In this document: in pieces, positions 36,499 to 47,258 of the stretch
Layout: each line of letters starts with the position of its first letter
Numbering within the stretch: position 1 is the first letter of the stretch
Source of the DNA: Adiantum capillus-veneris
Lineage: Eukaryota; Streptophyta; Polypodiopsida; Polypodiales; Pteridaceae
Assembly (NCBI GenBank): GCA_014529385.2
Contig: CM043953.1
Location: 80,237,838 to 80,301,837 of the forward strand
DNA: 64,000 nt
Direction: 5' to 3'
Made by a program: the position numbers and the translations under genes
Notes under the pieces: model-generated
Database searches by the model: none
The model's input: only the letters and a program-made list of their open reading frames with translations
Told to the model about the DNA's origin: nothing

Positions 36499-37824
36499 AA
36501 GACGAAGGTACCATTGCAGCCAATCTCGCAATCTTCGAGGCAGACTTGGATGGGGAGTTATCCGCATCCGAGCTATCTCGAGAAAGCTGTGACTAGTGTC
36601 TGTCGGACCCATATCTAAGCAGGGCATGCAGTCCGTAGAGCTACATCCTCTGTCCAAGAGTCCTCATGAACATATACATAGCAAGGTGCACTCTGGGTGT
36701 CTGCAAAAAGTGTACCACAATGTGTGTTGTATCTGGTGGTGTCAAAGAGAACTTCGCCAACGGTCACAACGTCTGTATCAAGTTTGTCACTCCCAAGTTT
36801 CCTGTGTGGTGAGAGAACTCGAGAGCCTCAACATGGAGCCAGTCAAGCACTGTATGCATAGTCCACTCAGTTTGATCCCTGCCACAGTGGGGAGGAGAAA
36901 CCCAACGCTGCGTCTATGGCCTCTGTCCCTCTGGCTGCTAGAAAAAGTACATGGACTCTGAAGCAAGGCCTCAAGGTTGGGAGAAGGGTCGCCAAGAAAA
37001 CGTGTGAAGGTGTAAAAGAAGTCCCAATGGTGACAGATATCAAAGCTGGTCAGCCCACAAGGGACTGCCGCAAAAGGAGATGCCTACACCGACAGGGGCG
37101 TCCGCAAGTAAGGCTGCTGCTCTCGTGCCAAGCAGCTCGTGGAAAATGCACTGCCAAGAGACCTCTGAGCCGCTGAAGAGTGGCCTGTCCCCTGGGCCAA
37201 TGGCAGGGAATGGGAGGAGAAGGTGATGGAGCGGGGGAACCAACGGGATGGATGGGAGAGGCGGATGGGGTGGGTGTAGGCAGATAAGGGGGAACGACAG
37301 GTGGAGGGGGAGGGGCTGTCGGTGGCGAAGCCGAGGTGGAGGGGGTATCCGCCGGCTCATCCTACTGTATAGGGTCAAAACGGTTCCTTGTGGGAACCCA
37401 CTGCTGCTGGCTTGGTGCAGGTCAATCACTAGGGGCGCCAAACTGGCGTGTTTGTCCTTGGCCCCGACGGCCACGAACCTACTCTGAGCCCTCCTCTGCC
37501 TAGGCACCTGCCTCGGACGAGGTATCCGTTTAAGCTCCCTGCATCTCTGCCTGCTGAGCCTGGCTAGCCTTAGTAGGCTGGGTCTGTGTCGCGGGTCAAG
37601 GCCTCCTCCTTGTGCAGGCCTGCACAAGATGGCCCATGTGCCTGAAAATGAAGCACTGATTCAGAAGCCCCGACCACTCGATGCTCGAAACCCATCTTGG
37701 AACACGGTCCCAATCTCGGAACCTATCTTGGAAAGTAGCGGAGGTTCTCTCTTCAAGCCAGGGAAGCAGACCAAAATGGGCAACTCTGTCTCCTTGACAA
37801 GAACATCGGTAGCTGGGTCGAAGC
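36499..37824 (-). pseudogene. LINE-B ORF1 remnant (zinc-knuckle protein)
   Basis: Minus strand. A degenerate knuckle QCFIFRHMGHLVQAC at about 37665-37620 is followed by a long Pro-rich region (37400-37200) and a Ser/Asp-rich end before the LTR at 36498. Position upstream of ORF2 and the CCHC-like motif fit the RNA-binding ORF1 of plant L1 elements. Stops and frame changes throughout. Confidence 0.55.
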
Positions 37825-38365
37825 TGTAACAAACTGCTGACGTGTCGACCTATTGAAGAACGGAGCTACCGGCCGAGGGGCCTAAACCCTAGAAGAAGCA
37901 GAAGCAACAAAAGAAGCTACAACAGATTTTCGAGAATTTCGCAGACTGATGACGTGGCAGAGCTGTACGAATTTTCGCATTTTGTGCTGGCTGATGACGT
38001 GGCAGGTTGTACGGATTTTTGCAAATTACGTTGGCAGCTTTTTGGCATTGCTTTTGGACCAGAAGCTTTGAGCTTTATAGGCTTTTCATTGTAACTGCTT
38101 TTTAGGCCAAGGGCCTTTAAATATGAGGTTAGGGCTCATTCTCTGGCATGCTTCTTGGAGAAGGTGCAGAGTCTGGAGTACCGGCTTGTACTGTGTTGAT
38201 GCAATATAAAGAAATACCGAAAGGGGCGCCAAGGTTTGGGGCCAATACTCTCTGGGGTGGAATTCCGCCACTCTGTGTCGCGTGTCGTGTCCAGTTGTTA
38301 TTGAAGTGCTAAAAGTCTGTTCAGTCTGTTCTTTTCTATTGGCACGTGGTGCCCGTCTTGTGACA
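37825..38365 (+). repeat. LTR, plus orientation
   Basis: About 541 bp, TGTAACAAACTGCTGACG...CTTGTGACA. A TTTAAATATGAGG TATA-like element is near 38125, and an ATAAAGAAATACCGAAAGGG module at about 38206. At 38367-38378 follows TGGTCTCAGAGC, one mismatch from the initiator-Met primer site, then 220 bp of leader before the next LTR. Confidence 0.75.
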
Positions 38366-38366
38366 G

Positions 38367-38378
38367 TGGTCTCAGAGC
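38367..38378 (+). promoter_or_regulatory. Degenerate primer-binding site
   Basis: TGGTCTCAGAGC, one change from TGGTATCAGAGC, one base after the LTR end. Confidence 0.65.
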
Positions 38379-38601
38379 ATCAGGCGTGTGCTTTTCTGAA
38401 AGCGTACCGGTCCTACAAAAGAGCAGACAGAGCTATTGGAATTTTATTTGAGGTATCTTCGGCCTCTGACCCCGGACTTATTAGCCACTCCCACCATTAC
38501 TTCATCGCGCATCGGGCGCGCTCTCGTCCACCGCTAATGTCTTATAGGGCATAAGCCATTAAGATCACTTGCAAGAGAAGGATCCAAGATTTGTTTTGAG
38601 C

Positions 38602-39934
38602 TGTCAAGAGGACGTGGCAACTGCTAACCTTAGTTGTTGGTTTCTTTCCAATGATTTTTGTTTAATTTTTGAGACCCTCTTTTTGAAGTTGCAAATGGTC
38701 GGACATTGTATGACCAATGTGAACGGTAGTTTCACCCGCAGATGGATAGTGGTCGGCACTGGAATTTGTACAGTAAGAGGATGTCTAGGCTCAGAGCAAG
38801 ATCATGTAGGTCCCCCCGTCGCACTTAGCAAGTTGGTGGATACTAGGAAGTGAACTCAATAAAGGCCTAAAGTCAAGGTGTGACTACCAACAGAAAGTAT
38901 CCGACAGTTGGGCCACATTGCACTTTTGGATGCGGTCCCAATGAGGATAGATGGTCAGATGACCAGTGGGAGCCCAACGGAAGCATCTCCTAAAAATTAG
39001 GGAACTGCTATTTTGGGCCGTGAAATGTGTTCGCATCATTACCTTCGGTATGACAAGGGGAATATTTTATTTCTCTGCTGCAAAGTCAACTGATGCACCA
39101 GTTGAGAGATTTTTAAGCAGGAAGCCCAATGCGGGGAAATTGCATGCACTTTTTGGTCAATTTACCAAGTTTGGGAGAAGAGAACTCGTAACTGACTTTC
39201 TGGAGTAGTTTTGGAGGCTGACAACTCTGATTTTCAGCCATTTCTCTCCATTTTTGAGCTTCCCATGACTTTACCTGGACCAAGGAGCTCATTTTCAGCA
39301 TTGGAAGGTATCAGATGCGTGTTTACAGGGTTGTTTTGCTGCGTTTTCAGCGATACGCAGGTTTTGGTAGCCATGGAAATCTTCCCCTTTTTGCATCTAT
39401 TTGTTCACAGATGCATTACAGGTCAAGGGCAAAAGAGGGGGCGCTCGATTTATGTTGGGGGGATGCTTCATTGAGAGCCCGTCACAGGTTAAGAGCTATG
39501 GAGTGCTTCCTTTCCATTCTATGTACAGTGTGGTGCCAGGAGTGATACCCTGCACGCTACACATTGCTCTCTCTCCCCCCTACGTGTAGTTATGTGATGC
39601 CCCACAAGAGGGCTCTTCATTTGACTGACGTACAGTTGTGTGGGTTCATGCTTTTGTGCTGAGGCAAGAGCCTCCTTGTAAGTTTATAAGAGCTCCTTGG
39701 GCCTCACTCTGCAGAGCATCTGGACGCAGATTCTGAGAGCAGAGGTCCCTCGGGAGTTGTACTTTGCAATGATTAATGATAAAGAAATACCGAAAGGGTG
39801 CCAGACTTTGGGGCCAATACCTCTGGGCACGGAACTCTGCCGGTCTCTCTCTCTCTCTTAAAGTTCAGGGATTTTGAAGTTTCTGTTCAAGTGTTGCTAT
39901 TGATTTCACGCTTGGAGTGTCCAAGCCTGTTACA
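38602..39934 (+). repeat. LTR related to the TE2 LTR, plus orientation
   Basis: 1333 bp, TGTCAAGAGGAC...CCTGTTACA. It aligns with the TE2 LTR in the opposite orientation, strongly at its start and around 39530-39690, more weakly elsewhere. A TTTATAAG element is near 39686 and the ATAAAGAAATACCGAAAGGG-like module at 39779. No matching target duplication found (TGAGC versus CATGT), so it may be one LTR of a truncated element. Confidence 0.75.
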
Positions 39935-40276
39935 CATGTAACACTAGGTGGTTAAGCGTCAGAATAATCCTGCTGCTCGGGAGTTATCCAATTCAAACAC
40001 TACAATTTGGGAGGAGAGACCCCTAGTTGAGGTGTAGTATGATCTAGTGGCGTGGAGCCTACTGGAGTGGTTGTGAACGTCTGGTATCCTCTGTTGTATC
40101 CTACTTTGTTTATCAGTTTACGGAGAGATTGAGGAGTGCATGCATACAAGAGCGCCTCATCGGGCGTGTGCAATGTGAAAGACTATGGGATATGGGTGGA
40201 CCACAGAAGACATCATGCCTTAATTGTGGCTAGGTGGCCCAAGATGGAATGCCAGGGGACTGCATTGGATGCAATA
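39935..40276 (+). other. Possible leader/gag remnant after the LTR
   Basis: 342 bp between the LTR and TE2. No clear gene; a plus-strand GPQKTSCLNCG reading near 40200 could be part of a zinc knuckle, weakly. It continued into 48736 before TE2 inserted. Confidence 0.3.
40272..40276. repeat. TE2 target-site duplication, left (CAATA)
   Basis: CAATA before the left LTR, repeated at 48736-48740. Confidence 0.93.
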
Positions 40277-41753
40277 TGTAACCGGCCCGTAGGGCGGTAG
40301 GCGTTGGCTTTCACCCGAAATTCTTTACTTTATACACACACACAGAGCACTTTGCAAAGAGAACCTGTAATGGGAATTAACACTTCAACTCACACACGGC
40401 TCGGAAGCTAGAATGCTCCGAGCAGACGCCGACAACCTGTAGGCCCCAAGATTGGCGCCCCTTTCGGTATTTCTTTATTCTTTAGGAGGGTAAATTACAA
40501 GGTAAGGTCCTGGGAATCCTTCACGTGTATCCACCTAGATACCATTTGATTTGGCCAAATTTCGGCAGCATAACAGCCCCAAAACTTGCGCGAAACCAAT
40601 TCCCCTGCTGGAACTCGCTTGCACTGGCGTATACCCTCTGATTCCTGTCCAAAAACAGTAAATTCAGCACGCTGTATTTACTGGTTTTTGCCCTGTTTTC
40701 AGCCCCAAACAGTCCCCTAACTGTCCTTTGCCAGTGGGGCACGATTCCCAGTGATCCTGGCGTCCGTACGGCTGAAAAACAGTGAATTTACAGCGCATAC
40801 ACAGCGCTGATTTTGCACCTGTTCGGTGAGGTTATGACCCTCACCAGTGCCTGCTTTGGAGCAGCAGTTAGCTACCCCTGTTCCTGCTCAAGGAGGCTCT
40901 TGCCTCAGCACAAAAGCATGAACCCACACAACTGTACATCAGTCAAATGAGTAGCCCTCTTGTGGGGCATCACATAACTGCACGTAGGGGAGAGAGAGAG
41001 CAGTGTGTAGTGTGCAGGGCATCACTCCTAGCACCACACTGTACATGAGAGGGAAAGAAAGCACTCCATAGCTCTTAACCTGTGACAGGTTGCAAATGAG
41101 GCTTCTCCCAGCTTAAAAATCAGCGCCCATTTTTCTGGAAGAGGCAAGTCCCTGAAAATGTGACACTTGGCGCATTTACAAGCATTTTCCCGTTTCGGGT
41201 TCGCCGCTTAAAAATATCCCAACCGACGCGTCAGTTGACTTCGCGGCAGAGTTATAAAGTGTTCCCCTAGTCATACCGAAGGTAATGACGCGAACACATT
41301 TCACGGCCCAAAATAGCAGTTCCCTAAATTTTAGGAAATGCTTCCGTTGGGCTCCCACTGGTCTTCTGACCATCTATCCTCATTGGGACCGCATCCAAAA
41401 ATGCAATGTGGCCGAACTGGCGCATACTTTTTGTTGGAAGTCCCACCTTGACTTTACGCCTTAATTGAGTTCACTTCCTAGCATCCACCAACTTGCTAAG
41501 TGCGACGGGGGGACCTATATGATCTTGCTCTAAGCCTAGACATCCTCTTACCATACGAATTCCAGTGCCGACCACTTCCCGTCTGCGGGTGAATCTACCG
41601 TTCACATTGGCCATACAATGTCCGACCGTTTGCTACTTCAAAAAGAGGGTCTTAAACAAATAAAATAAACCCCATTGGAAAGAAACCAACAACCAAGGTT
41701 AGCAGTTGCCACATCTCTGTGACATGGTTAATAACTGCCACGTCCTCGTGACA
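40277..41753 (-). repeat. TE2 3' LTR
   Basis: 1477 bp, TGTAACCGGC...CTCGTGACA. Confidence 0.96.
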
Positions 41754-41765
41754 TACCCCCCTCTT
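41754..41765 (-). promoter_or_regulatory. TE2 polypurine tract
   Basis: Minus strand AAGAGGGGGGTA immediately before the 3' LTR; primes plus-strand DNA synthesis. Confidence 0.85.
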
Positions 41766-41922
41766 GAAATCGCAAACGTCCTCGATTGCATACCATAAAT
41801 ACACGCACTGATGATCTTGTGCTATTAACACTCTTTTATCATCGCATGTATCCGCAAGAAAGGTCGTAACATACATAGATACAAATGACTTAATGAGGCC
41901 TTCATACTTTTGCCATTTCCAT

Positions 41923-44900
41923 CTATGGCACTGAATTCATATGTACATTTGATGTACTAGCTCTATCATTACCCCTCCTTTGCACACGTTGGGTTGGGGC
42001 ATAAGTAGGCTGTAACCCAAAGGCTTCAAGGTAAAGCTGCAATACATTTGGTGACTCTGACAGTTCATGCTCTTCCATCCACTTTGCATCCATAGGCGGA
42101 TAGTTCTTGAACTTCACCAAATAGCGTCTTGCAACTTGTCCTTTAACTTTTCTGTCCTTATGTGCCAAAACTTGCTCAGGTACCAAGATCTCATCAAGTT
42201 CTTCAACTTCTGGCTGATCCTCAACTGGCATATCTTCTGGCACATCACCCACGAAGGGTCTTAGAAGACTCACATGAAACGCATTATGAATCTTCCATGC
42301 ATCAGGCAATTTCAGCCTGTAAGCCACATCGCTGATCTTGTCAAGCACTTGAAAAGGCCCATAGTAACGCATGCTGAGCTTAGGAAACAGCCGTTCCTTG
42401 CCCTTCATCTTCTTTAACCTTGCCTTTTCGAACCTTAAGAGAACCCAATCACCAGGTGATAGTAGCAATTCACGACGGTGACGATCAGCAGCCTTTTTCT
42501 GTTTTGCCTGAGTCTTCTCCAAGGCAACTTTAATCTTCTTATACATCTCATCCATGTTCTCAACATATCGATCTGCCTCAAAGATCTTGTCCTTTGTGTG
42601 CAAAATGGGAGGAACCTTTTTGCCGCCTTCAACAATTTCAAAAGGTGCTTTGCCAGTAGACGAATGCACTGTATTATTGTACGCATACTCAAGCATAGAC
42701 AAATACTGTTCCCACTTGCCCTTATTATCTGACACATAGCATTTCAGCAGATCTAAGACAGTAGAATTGGCCTCTTCTGACTGTCCATCAGTTTGTGGAT
42801 GAAACGAAGACGAGAACTTGAGCGTAGTACCCATGTTCTCAAACAATCCTCTCCAGAACAAACTGGTCATGCGAGGATCACGATCACTGATAATCGATTG
42901 TGGCATACCATGGTACTTAAACACATTGTACATGAACAAGCGTGCCATCTGATCAGATTTTATCTTCTTCCTGACAGGGATAAAATGGGCCTGCTTGCTG
43001 AACCTGCAGATAATGGTCCATATACCATCATTCCCTGTTGGCGTTCTTGGAAGATCAAAGATAAAGTCCATAGCAATGCTTTCCCATGGCTTATCCGGAA
43101 TCGGCAGTGGTTGTAACAACCCTGGTGCCTTTTGCCTGTCAAACTTGACCTTTTGGCAAACTATGCATGCTCGCACAAAGGCATCCACATCTCTCCTCAA
43201 GGTAGGCCAATAGAAGAACGTCTCTACCGCTTTAACTGTTGCATCAATGCCACGATGCCCTGCATACGGTGGGACATGACTCTCTTCCATGACCTTATGT
43301 CGCAGTGGCCTAGTGACACAAAGTCTGCCATGCATCATCATAAAACCATCTCTGAGGAGGTAGTGCTCGTGATGTTGCCCCTCTTGTAACTGTTCAAAGA
43401 TCCTTGCAAAATCTTCATCAGCAATATACTGTTCCTTCATGTCATCAGCAATATACTGTTCCTTCATGTCATCTAACTCATGATGATAAGGAATTGACAC
43501 AGCTGAAATTTGTGGCTTTCTTGATAACGCATCAGCCACAACATTCTTCTTGCCTTCCACATGCATAATCTGGAAGTGGAACATGGAAAGAATGTTTGCC
43601 CATCGCATATGCTTTTCGGATAACTTTGACTGTGTCAAGAAGTATCGCAAGGTCTGATGATCTGTTTGGACAACAAAATCAGCACCTAAGAGGTAGTGCT
43701 TCCAGCTAGAAAGCGCATGAATCACGGCCAAGAGCTCTTTCTCATAGACTTGCATAGTCCTCTCTGGCCCTTGCAAAATTCGGCTTTCATAGGCTACTAC
43801 CCGTCCATCTTGCATTAGCACTGCTCCGATGCTACTGCCGCACGCGTCACACTGGACCACAAATGACTTCCTGAGATCTGGCAGAACAATAACTGGATCT
43901 GAAGTCAACTTTTCCTTTAAGAGACTAAAAGCTGAAATCTCTTTTTGGGTCCATCTGAAAGTGACCTCTTTCTTTTGCAATGCGTGAAGAGGCGATGCTA
44001 TCTCTGCAAAATTTCTGATAAACCTTCTATAGTAGGAACACAATCCCAAGAAGCCTTTGACATCGTGCACAGTCTTCAAGTCTGGCCATGTCTTGATAGC
44101 TTCGACCTTTGCGAGATCCATTCTAACACCATCCTTTGAGACTATGTGGCCCAGAAAGTGGATCTCTTCAAGGAAGAATTCACTTTTCTTAGGATTGACA
44201 AGTAACCTGTGATTGCGCAGCTCTTCGAACACAATGGTCAAGTGACGCCTATGCTCCTCTTCATTCTTCGAATACACAATCATGTCATCGAAGAATGTTC
44301 CAACAAACTGTTGATACGAGCGGAAAATCCGGTCCATCATTCTGTTGAACGTGGCTGGAGCATTTGTTAGCCCAAACGGCATCACTAGAAACTCATAAAG
44401 ACCAAATGTCGTTCTAAACGCAGTCTTGTGCACATCCTCTGGGCTTATACGAATCTGATGGTACCCACTCTTCAGGTCTATCCTGCTGAAAATTGCAGCA
44501 CCCTCTAAACGATCGAGAATATCATCAATGCGAGGAATAGGAAACCTATTCTTGATGGTATTCTTATTCAACGCACGGTAATCAATACACATGCGCCATG
44601 AGCCATCCTTCTTCTGCACTAGGAGCACTGGGGAGCAAAAGGGTGAAGAACTAGGCTGAATCAGCCCCTTCTCTAATAACTCCTCAACCTGGCCCATAAT
44701 CTCTTTCTGCTGCGCCGCACTAACCCTGTAGGGAGGTCTATTTGGTGGGCTACACCCTGGCACCAAATCTATCCGATGGTCCTCAGGTCTCTCTGGCGGC
44801 AATTGCGACGGTAATGAATCAGAAAAACAGTCACTAAACTTTTGCAAAAATGCTGACCTTTCTTTATCTAACACAGATAAATTTGACTGATCACTATCTG

Positions 44901-47184
44901 AGACATCACGTGCAAAAATCAAGTACACAGAAAGATGATTCTTTATTACAGAAGTGATAGCAGAAGCAGATACAATAGGGACTGACTCTCCTTTAAGCTT
45001 TACATCCAAGATGTGAGTTTTGCCCCTATGCTGTACAGTGATCTTTTTGTTGTAGGCATCCAAGACTCCATGCACTCGGAACATCCACGGGATCCCCAAC
45101 AAGGCGTCACAACCTTCCAGCGGCATGATGTAAAACTCTTTAGTGTCCACATACGACTGAATATGCAGACGCAGTTTTCCAATGATGGGAGTAACACACT
45201 CTGAGTGGCCAGGACATGCCAACCCTGCCTCTGCTGTGTACCCCATCTCTTCAGCTTTGATGCCGAGCTTCATAGCTAACTCTGGTGAGATAAAGTTGGC
45301 TTTGGCACCTGGATCAAAGAAGATGAGTGCCGTCTGATCTCTAACTTTACCCCATGCCCTGCATAACTCACTGGCATCTGTGCTGGGCCTGTCACCCACC
45401 ATGTCTGGCACTAAACCTGCCGTGGGTTTTGGCTTCTTGCCTTTCTGGTCTTCTTTATCCTCTGAGTCAGCTGGCCTTTTCCTTTGTGGACAATTGATAG
45501 AAAAGTGACCAGGCTGCTCGCATATAAAGCATTTGTTCTCAGCCATTAGGACCTTCTTTTCCTCGAGCGACTTGCGCACAAAAGGCTTCCTTTTCTGTTT
45601 CTTTGCCTGCGCTCCAGAAGTCCCAGCTGAATCCTTGTCTTTGGTGGCCTGTTCAGACCCCTGTGACGCATCAGGAGCCGTCTTCACAAAGGGCTTCTTC
45701 GCTGAATTTTTCTTTTGCTGCCCTCCTTTATCACTGCTCGGAAATCCATTGTCCTCTCCTTTCAACAGGGCAAGACCAGTGTTCGCAACTTCCATAAGCT
45801 GAGTAAGGGTAGCCACTCTATTCTTTGTACAGTAATCGCGAAGCCCTTTAGGCAACCCACAACAATACTTCTCTATCTGCTCTGTCAGTGGCACAAATTT
45901 GTAGGAGGTCACTGAGAGTAATGCTTTACAAAACCTCCTATTGTACTCCAGCAAGCTCTTGCACGAAGCTGCCGTAAGCTGGTGCCAATCTGTCAAGACA
46001 TCGGCTTCAAATTCATTTGATAGCCAAGCAGATGCAAACATTTGCTTGAAGTAAACCCAAGTGGCGGGTGCCTGTCCTTGCATTAACAATGTCGTCCACC
46101 ATGTCAGCGCATTGTCCTTTAAGAAAGTGGCAGCTTTCCTAACCTTCGAGGCCTCTGTAAAATTCCCTCCCGCATAAGCTGTATCAAACTGCTGGAGGAA
46201 AGTGAGTGCCTTTGTCTTGTCCTCGAAACCACTGAAGGTACTGAACTTTACTGCTGCACCACCTTCTTTGTAAGCCTTCGGCTTCTCTAGTGCCCCCAAG
46301 TTGTCATACGGGATGGTCTGCAACATGGGCACTATAGTAGGCATGATCGGCACGTGTTGGCCATTCACATTTTGCGTCAGAGGTGCGATATCTGGCTGCT
46401 GTCCAGAAAAACCAGCCATGCCAAAATGACCCTGTGGCACCCCAAACTGGCCCTGGTTGCCGTGGAAACCTTGCTGCATGCCGATAGTACCATACATGGG
46501 GTTTGGCATGATGCCTTGCATACCCCCGAACACTGTTCCTGGCATGTACGGCTGACTTCCAGACGCATAACCAGCCATACTTTGGAACACTGATCCACCC
46601 CCGAAATACCCAGGATGTACCGTGGGTGGTGGAAAAACTGAGTGCATAGCCTGGTATCCAACTCCCTGTCCATTCAAGGCAGCATGCTGGCTCTGAAAGG
46701 TGGCGGGCTGAACTGGCATAACCTGTGGAATAGGCGTTCTAGCCACCTGTTCAAGCACGGGAGGAACTTGCTTTGGAGCCCCCGACTCCGCAACATGCGA
46801 GTGTTTCCTTTCCTCCTGCGCCTCATGAAGTACCTGGGCTTGAGCTTCAACAAGCTCCGTACGCGGCGTAGGTTGCCTATTTTGATGTTGCACTGGTGGC
46901 GCTTGCAAGAATTCCATAAACCTCGGATTCTGCACCAGCTGCGAAAAGACATTCACCGCGGCAACTAACTGAGTCTTAAACGCATCATCCTCGAGTTGCC
47001 CTGTCATAAAGCCCTGTACTACTGGAGAGACATTCACGTTGACAGGAGGTACAGACTGACGTGGCCGTGAGCTCTCGCCAATCTCAAAAACCATAGGAAT
47101 CTCCTGCCTGTCCTTTGGAGAGGAACCCTCTTCCATAATTCCCTTCCCCTTGTCGGTCATAGTGTAATCCCCGCGTTCTTGCAA
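41923..47184 (-). CDS. TE2 Gag-Pol polyprotein, 1753 aa
   Basis: Single open frame, start ATG at 47184. Approximate domains: Gln/Gly/Met-rich N-terminus (1-290); capsid-like gag (300-470); CCHC knuckle CFICEQPGHFSINC (near 550); retropepsin with IFFDPGAKANFIS (near 624) and LLGIPWM; reverse transcriptase from SWRMCIDYRALN to the catalytic FFDD (near 965); RNase H from QCDACGSSIGAVL (near 1111) to NVVADALSR; integrase zinc finger H...H...CIVCQ, core MDFIFDLP / ISDRDPRM / QSEEANS with exact 35-residue D-E spacing (near 1371, 1436, 1472); and a chromodomain-like end RRYLVKFKNYPPMDAKWMEE (near 1690), which places it among chromoviruses. Odd points: protease triad D-P-G rather than D-S/T-G; FFDD rather than YVDD/FIDD; a 9-residue tandem duplication at 43427-43480. 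Confidence 0.96.
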   Translation of the reverse strand: MQERGDYTMTDKGKGIMEEGSSPKDRQEIPMVFEIGESSRPRQSVPPVNVNVSPVVQGFMTGQLEDDAFKTQLVAAVNVFSQLVQNPRFMEFLQAPPVQHQNRQPTPRTELVEAQAQVLHEAQEERKHSHVAESGAPKQVPPVLEQVARTPIPQVMPVQPATFQSQHAALNGQGVGYQAMHSVFPPPTVHPGYFGGGSVFQSMAGYASGSQPYMPGTVFGGMQGIMPNPMYGTIGMQQGFHGNQGQFGVPQGHFGMAGFSGQQPDIAPLTQNVNGQHVPIMPTIVPMLQTIPYDNLGALEKPKAYKEGGAAVKFSTFSGFEDKTKALTFLQQFDTAYAGGNFTEASKVRKAATFLKDNALTWWTTLLMQGQAPATWVYFKQMFASAWLSNEFEADVLTDWHQLTAASCKSLLEYNRRFCKALLSVTSYKFVPLTEQIEKYCCGLPKGLRDYCTKNRVATLTQLMEVANTGLALLKGEDNGFPSSDKGGQQKKNSAKKPFVKTAPDASQGSEQATKDKDSAGTSGAQAKKQKRKPFVRKSLEEKKVLMAENKCFICEQPGHFSINCPQRKRPADSEDKEDQKGKKPKPTAGLVPDMVGDRPSTDASELCRAWGKVRDQTALIFFDPGAKANFISPELAMKLGIKAEEMGYTAEAGLACPGHSECVTPIIGKLRLHIQSYVDTKEFYIMPLEGCDALLGIPWMFRVHGVLDAYNKKITVQHRGKTHILDVKLKGESVPIVSASAITSVIKNHLSVYLIFARDVSDSDQSNLSVLDKERSAFLQKFSDCFSDSLPSQLPPERPEDHRIDLVPGCSPPNRPPYRVSAAQQKEIMGQVEELLEKGLIQPSSSPFCSPVLLVQKKDGSWRMCIDYRALNKNTIKNRFPIPRIDDILDRLEGAAIFSRIDLKSGYHQIRISPEDVHKTAFRTTFGLYEFLVMPFGLTNAPATFNRMMDRIFRSYQQFVGTFFDDMIVYSKNEEEHRRHLTIVFEELRNHRLLVNPKKSEFFLEEIHFLGHIVSKDGVRMDLAKVEAIKTWPDLKTVHDVKGFLGLCSYYRRFIRNFAEIASPLHALQKKEVTFRWTQKEISAFSLLKEKLTSDPVIVLPDLRKSFVVQCDACGSSIGAVLMQDGRVVAYESRILQGPERTMQVYEKELLAVIHALSSWKHYLLGADFVVQTDHQTLRYFLTQSKLSEKHMRWANILSMFHFQIMHVEGKKNVVADALSRKPQISAVSIPYHHELDDMKEQYIADDMKEQYIADEDFARIFEQLQEGQHHEHYLLRDGFMMMHGRLCVTRPLRHKVMEESHVPPYAGHRGIDATVKAVETFFYWPTLRRDVDAFVRACIVCQKVKFDRQKAPGLLQPLPIPDKPWESIAMDFIFDLPRTPTGNDGIWTIICRFSKQAHFIPVRKKIKSDQMARLFMYNVFKYHGMPQSIISDRDPRMTSLFWRGLFENMGTTLKFSSSFHPQTDGQSEEANSTVLDLLKCYVSDNKGKWEQYLSMLEYAYNNTVHSSTGKAPFEIVEGGKKVPPILHTKDKIFEADRYVENMDEMYKKIKVALEKTQAKQKKAADRHRRELLLSPGDWVLLRFEKARLKKMKGKERLFPKLSMRYYGPFQVLDKISDVAYRLKLPDAWKIHNAFHVSLLRPFVGDVPEDMPVEDQPEVEELDEILVPEQVLAHKDRKVKGQVARRYLVKFKNYPPMDAKWMEEHELSESPNVLQLYLEAFGLQPTYAPTQRVQRRGNDRASTSNVHMNSVP
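43417..43480 (-). repeat. 27-bp in-frame tandem duplication in TE2 pol
   Basis: TCATCAGCAATATACTGTTC and the following bases occur twice in a row with period 27, duplicating DDMKEQYIA between RNase H and the integrase zinc finger. The frame is kept. Confidence 0.95.
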
Positions 47185-47241
47185 TGTGTGTCTTTACCCT
47201 GAACAATCCAGGCTCACTCTTTGAGGAAAAAGTGATTGATA

Positions 47242-47258
47242 TCCCGGCAACGGAACCA
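47242..47258 (-). promoter_or_regulatory. TE2 candidate primer-binding site
   Basis: Minus strand TGGTTCCGTTGCCGGGA begins at the first base after the 5' LTR. It starts TGG, as a tRNA CCA-end complement must, but is not the initiator-Met site of TE3 and TE4. From memory it is closest to a tRNA-Asp-type site. Confidence 0.65.

Noticed and set aside
37825-39934. The two plus-strand LTRs as a pair bounding one element
   Set aside because: They differ in length and sequence (only the shared module is alike), and the 236 bp between them is too short; they are two families side by side.
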